Assembly (NCBI RefSeq): GCF_018143015.1
Contig: NC_054743.1
Span: 24,179,934-24,243,933 of the forward strand
Length of the DNA: 64,000 nt
Origin: Lytechinus variegatus
Taxonomy: Eukaryota > Echinodermata > Echinoidea > Temnopleuroida > Toxopneustidae
Reading direction: 5' to 3'
Position 1 is the first letter of the stretch. The number at the start of each line of letters is the position of its first letter. This document shows positions 60,240-64,000 of the stretch, one piece after another. The notes beneath the pieces were generated by a model. The model had not been told where the DNA came from. It searched no databases and worked only from the letters and a program-made list of their open reading frames with translations. Both the position numbers and the translations under genes were made by a program.

Positions 60240-60336
60240 TTCTATAAAATTCTTCTTTTCAATCTTAAAGCGGAAAATCTCATCTCAAATTTGTTATGAT
60301 TAGCTAGTTGTAAACAGCAGTGTTCTAAGGTTACAG
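60240..60336 (+). other. Possible STK40 5'UTR exon
   Basis: A stretch ending TTACAG with donor GTAAGC at 60337, followed 400 bases on by acceptor TTGCAG at 60736 ahead of the coding exon. Non-coding exon proposed only from splice-site pattern and position; its 5' end is not determined. Confidence 0.25.
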
Positions 60337-60914
60337 GTAAGCTACTGATACCCCGCAATAAGATTAGTCAAAGTAGGTGTTTAACCTGTGGTATTGTGAA
60401 TGAGTTTCATGGAACAGTGCCTTGAAGCAGGATATAATCAACAAAGTTATCCCTGGATTAGGTTGACAGTGAAAGACATGCTAATGACTTGACAGAATGA
60501 TCAAAACCATTCCCCCAAACACAAACAATGCTGTAGAGTTTACATCCTGTTTCTCTAAAGTCCTTTCATAGATAGGAGATTTAAAGGAGTCCAGGATACA
60601 GGATATGGGCTTATAATTAATATCACAGCAGATTTGATATTCCTGGACTTCGATGAAAAGAAAGACTTGATGATTTTACAGGATACTAAGAAAATGAACA
60701 CAATCATGGTAGTTTGTTTTATATTTTATGTTGCAGGTGGTAAGAGATTCATTCCGAAAGGCCATTGATCTGTGATGTTTCTTGTAAAGCAGTTAGTCCT
60801 GTTTTAGTTCTCTGCTGCACACTGATTGTACAATGGAATCTAAAGGTACGAGCTTGTTTCTTGAATGCAGTCGAAGGTGATGATACTTAGGTCTTTGCAC
60901 AGTCTGGGTACAAG

Positions 60915-61847
60915 ATGAAGCGTACGTCATCTGGGTCTGCTGCCCATGAGCAGGAGGTATCTTCCAATCGAAGGAACGTTCCAACGAGACTGAGTCAGGC
61001 AGCTGAGAGTATGGCTCACAGGAGACCTCCTCTGCTCCTCAATACCTCACAGTCGTCGTCATCATCGTCGGACTCAGCCGACTCGCCTGTCATTGACGGT
61101 ACCCCTCCCATCAATCAAGAGAGGAATGTTCCAGACTTCGAATTTGATAGGACTAGAATGACAAGTGGTCCGGCAATGCCAGGGTACCCTGGACCTCGTC
61201 ACCGTCAGGGGACGAGTCGCACAATGACTCCTATGGACTTTGCTAGTAATTTGAGGAATGGTTCTTTGCATCACAGCAGACAAGTGGCTTCTTCATCTCA
61301 AGCTAGTCCTACTCCTAACCTCAGAATACCTCACCTGGCAAACGTTCCTGTGACGAACCAACGTACCATGCTTCATGCCAGGCGTATGATGGAGCGTCGC
61401 ACTTCACCACCGTCCAATGACGACAACTCTTCACTCGCATCTGCAGCCGAAGGGATCATTGCAGCCGAGGGGATAATGGCAGCTGAGTCAGCAGCATTGA
61501 CATCGCTCCAATTGCGGATACCAGGATTGCCTTCCTCATCGGGATATCCATCTCCTACCACATTCATCTCCTCAGAAACCTATCCTTACCCCTACCACAA
61601 CATGACTACTTCAACCTTGTCTCCATCCTCCTCCACCACCTCTTCATTCCCTAGAGACCAGACCCAGTCCTCACAAACTGTTCCTTTGAGAAATGGGCCA
61701 GGTTCCTCCAAGCATACTGCAGGTACATCTACTCTGAAGCGAGCTGGTCCTTATTTGCTGGGGCCAAGGCTTGGCACATCGCCTGTCCGAAGCATTGTCC
61801 AATGTTTAGCCAGGAAAGATGGCAGTGATGACTTTTATTCTTTAAAG
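60915..61847 (+). CDS. STK40: STK40 coding exon 1
   Basis: 311 codons from MKRTSSGSAAHEQEV. Contains a Ser run (61049-61077), two AEGI-type Ala/Glu repeats near 61445-61490, a Ser/Thr/Pro-rich tract, and from residue 276 the kinase-like domain. The frame runs on past the donor GTAAGA to 62111, but that extension is intronic. A 5' splice acceptor TTGCAG at 60731-60736 suggests a 5'UTR exon joins here. Confidence 0.9.
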
Positions 61848-63894
61848 GTAAGAAATCAAACCACACACAACACATTCCCATTTAGGAATCATCTTGTTCA
61901 TGCCAAAATATGTTTAACTCCCAAAGCACTTGTATGTCACCAATGGGTTAAAGAGGCTCCTTCACAACATCTGGTTTTACTACTACACTTTCACGGATAT
62001 GTAGAGTTGATCTGTTCGAGGCAAATAGAAGAATATTTTCAGTGTACAGAGCATCCAAGTGACTTATTCCTTCATTATCTTTTTTTTATTAGCAGGGAAT
62101 TTCATCAGTGATTCAAAGATTGGTATCCTTGGTAGTCCCACAACAAAGTAGAAATTATTAAAGCAAATATGGACACATTCTTAATTAAAACTATTTACAA
62201 GAGGTAAGAAATTAAAACAAGAAAAAAAAACTCAGTTGTATCATCTAAGCAAAATATTGAATGAGGAATCTGTGCAGTTGTTGAAGATTAGATAAACCAT
62301 TCTACATAACTTCTCTCAAGCAAATTTGCTGGCATTACTGTATGAAATTAACATTATAACTTAAAAGAAATGATAAAAGTAAAACCTGAAACACATCAAA
62401 CTTTGGGTTTATTTTGTTATGGTTGTGATTTGCCTTCAGATTCTGACTTTGTCTGAGAGTGGACGAGAGAATCAGGATGAAAGACAAGGGAAAATGCTCC
62501 TACACACAGAATACTCCTTGCTGTCTTTGCTAAGAGATCAAGAAGGGGTTGTACACCACCATGGACTCTTTCAGGTACGTTGGTTTATTAACGATGGTCT
62601 AAGTCTTCTAAAATTATGGGAAGCCAGAAATGATGAGATTTTTCTAATATTGTTTCTTATTTTAAAGTGCTCTTCATTAATTCTGTAATGTTGAAGACAG
62701 CTATTTTATTTTCTTTCCCAGACAGTTATGAATGAAGTGTCAAAGTGTCAAAAAGGCAGATACATTGAATCTGTAGTGTGAGGGATTTATATTACTTTGG
62801 CTATCCATAGTTAAACCACAACTTCTGACCAAAGTTTAAATCAAATCAAATTTTAGAATACAGGTCAAAGCGGTTTGGGCCTAAGAAGTAATGTCTCATG
62901 TAGGAGTCACTTTCAAAATTCTCTTGGTCTTGAATGCTAGTAATTTCATGTAGGTATGGTTCTAGAAAAAAAATGTACCAAATGTGTTTTTTAGTCCTTT
63001 TTCAGTTCAGGATGTGCCATTCTTCAATAAAAGCTGTTTTTACACCAAGCAAACCATTGTGTTTTTCAAATTGGCAGTGCAATGGAAACAAATCGTTATT
63101 TTGAAAATGTAAATTAGCAACTTTTCCATTACATTTTTTATTGGTTTTATATTAGTATAATAGGTTTTTTTTTCTCCAACTGTGTAACTATATACAAATG
63201 TGTTTTTTTTTACATATGTTATTATTTATTTATTTATTTATTTATTGCTATATTTGCACATAAAAATTGACCAGCAGCACAAGCTGAAAGGGTCAATTTA
63301 CAAAAATTCATGAAGTACAATATACAGATATAACAAAACAAATGCATTAAAACATAAATACAGTATTCTACATCAAAACTTATCTCCAACTTAAACCAAA
63401 ACAGTGAAAGCAGCTTGATTATAACCCCAGAATTCATCAAAATTGTTATTTATTTTTTCCCAGTTTATTTGATTCCAAGAATAAGCAAAATGCAATTTAT
63501 TCCAAGTCAGATTGTGAACTAGTCGTAAGATGTGTAAAGATTTTCAAGTCAGTTGGCTCCCCATTCAAGTCATATTTTGACAAAGTTGAAACTTGTAAGT
63601 ACCAATTATGTAAGGTTACCTGCAATTTCTGATAGAATCTCAATGAACTTGAACCTTTCCCAACAGGACCGTGCCTATGAGATCAGACCCGATGCATCCA
63701 GCAGTGGAAGAAAGACGTCTTACAAGAAGAGGTTGTGCCTTGTCTTGGACTGTTTGGTGTCACATGACTTCAGCAGTCGGACGGTGGACCTTGTTAATCT
63801 CCAGCATCATGTGATTCATGAGAAGAAGTTAAGTGAGAAGGAGGCCGTCTATATCTTTCATGATGTAGTCAGTATCGTGGAGAGTCTACATAAG
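60915..63894 (+). CDS. STK40: STK40 (SgK495) pseudokinase, 3' partial
   Basis: Three coding exons (60915-61847, 62440-62574, 63667-63894), all phase 0 with GT-AG junctions; the gene runs off the right edge. By family knowledge STK40 is a kinase-fold protein with degenerate ATP-binding features that acts as an adaptor for the COP1 ubiquitin ligase. Seen: MKR start as in vertebrates, RAGPYLLGPRLGTSPV in place of a normal glycine loop, SIVQCLARKDG, ERQGKMLLHTEYSLLSLL, GVVHHHGLFQ, KRLCLVLDCL, LINLQHHV-like block and VVSIVESLHK. Odd: about 275 Ser/Pro/Thr-rich residues precede the kinase-like domain, against roughly 30 in human STK40. The HRD and DFG-equivalent regions lie outside the window. Confidence 0.93.
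62440..62574 (+). CDS. STK40: STK40 coding exon 2
   Basis: ILTLSESGRENQDERQGK, MLLHTEYSLLSLLRDQEG, VVHHHGLFQ: near-identical to the vertebrate block. Acceptor GCCTTCAG, donor GTACGT. Confidence 0.93.
62605..62870. mobile_element. GGGCCCGTATTC-type element, diverged copy in STK40 intron 2
   Basis: Shares AAAATTATGGGAAGCCA, TTAAACCACAACTT and a TTTTAGAATACAGG end with the copies at 19370 and 38127; the left end is eroded. Confidence 0.5.
63215..63460 (-). repeat. LINE-type 3' fragment with TTTA tail, minus strand
   Basis: TTATTTATTTATTTATTTAT at the left reads as an ATAAATA tail on the minus strand, preceded by TTGACCCTTTCAGCTTGTGC. In STK40 intron 2. Confidence 0.4.
63667..63894 (+). CDS. 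STK40: STK40 coding exon 3
   Basis: DRAYEIRPDASSSGRK, KKRLCLVLDCLVSHDFSS, VDLVNLQHHVIHEKKLS, then VVSIVESLHK; acceptor CCCAACAG, donor GTGAGA. Confidence 0.93.
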
Positions 63895-64000
63895 GTGAGA
63901 GTGTGAATAATTCTACCCACAAATAATGCTGCTTCTACTTCTATTTTTTTTACAATTACTGCTAATTCTGCTGCTGCTACTATAGTCTGGTCAGTTAGCG

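Noticed and set aside
61848-62111. Continuation of the STK40 exon 1 frame
   Set aside because: A consensus donor at 61848 and perfect family continuity at 62440 show that this part is intron.
1-64000. LTR retroelements, virus-derived elements, CRISPR arrays, bacterial-type operons
   Set aside because: No paired long terminal repeats, capsid or polymerase motifs, or regularly spaced direct repeats were seen; split genes show nuclear animal DNA.

Overview
The window looks like intron-rich, repeat-rich nuclear DNA from a marine invertebrate deuterostome, most likely an echinoderm such as a sea urchin. The evidence is GT-AG split genes whose exons match animal families, a juvenile-hormone-acid-methyltransferase-like gene, and many short terminal-inverted-repeat elements carrying a GCGAAGCGCGAGC core. 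The species is an inference.

Layout. (1) 1-7925, plus strand: exons 2-6 of a fructosamine/ketosamine-3-kinase gene (FN3K family); exon 1 lies left of the window. (2) 12149-23099, minus strand: a complete seven-exon lambda-crystallin / L-gulonate 3-dehydrogenase gene (CRYL1), 316 residues, convergent with FN3K. (3) About 1.2-25.46 kb is repeated head to tail at about 25.47-47.65 kb. The second unit holds a dead FN3K fragment (exons 4-6 only, frameshifted) and a second complete 316-residue CRYL1 gene (34339-46454). The two CRYL1 proteins differ at nine residues. One change puts Lys in copy A where the family's catalytic Glu sits; copy B keeps Glu. (4) 48446-54703, minus strand: a class I SAM-dependent methyltransferase gene of the JHAMT-like group. 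One coding exon is split by a 1.39-kb inverted-repeat element with an 8-bp target duplication and also carries a frameshift. (5) 55-60 kb: intergenic, with a 1.06-kb fold-back inverted repeat. (6) From 60915, plus strand: the first three coding exons of STK40 (pseudokinase, COP1 adaptor), running off the right edge.

Because the two duplicated units align, each can serve as the empty-site control for insertions in the other. Many short DNA elements (hAT-type with 8-bp duplications, TTAA-type, TA-type, 3-bp type) and a LINE tail are present in only one unit and so probably arrived after the duplication. No rRNA, CRISPR array, operon or intact autonomous transposase gene was seen, and no LTR or virus-derived element was recognised.
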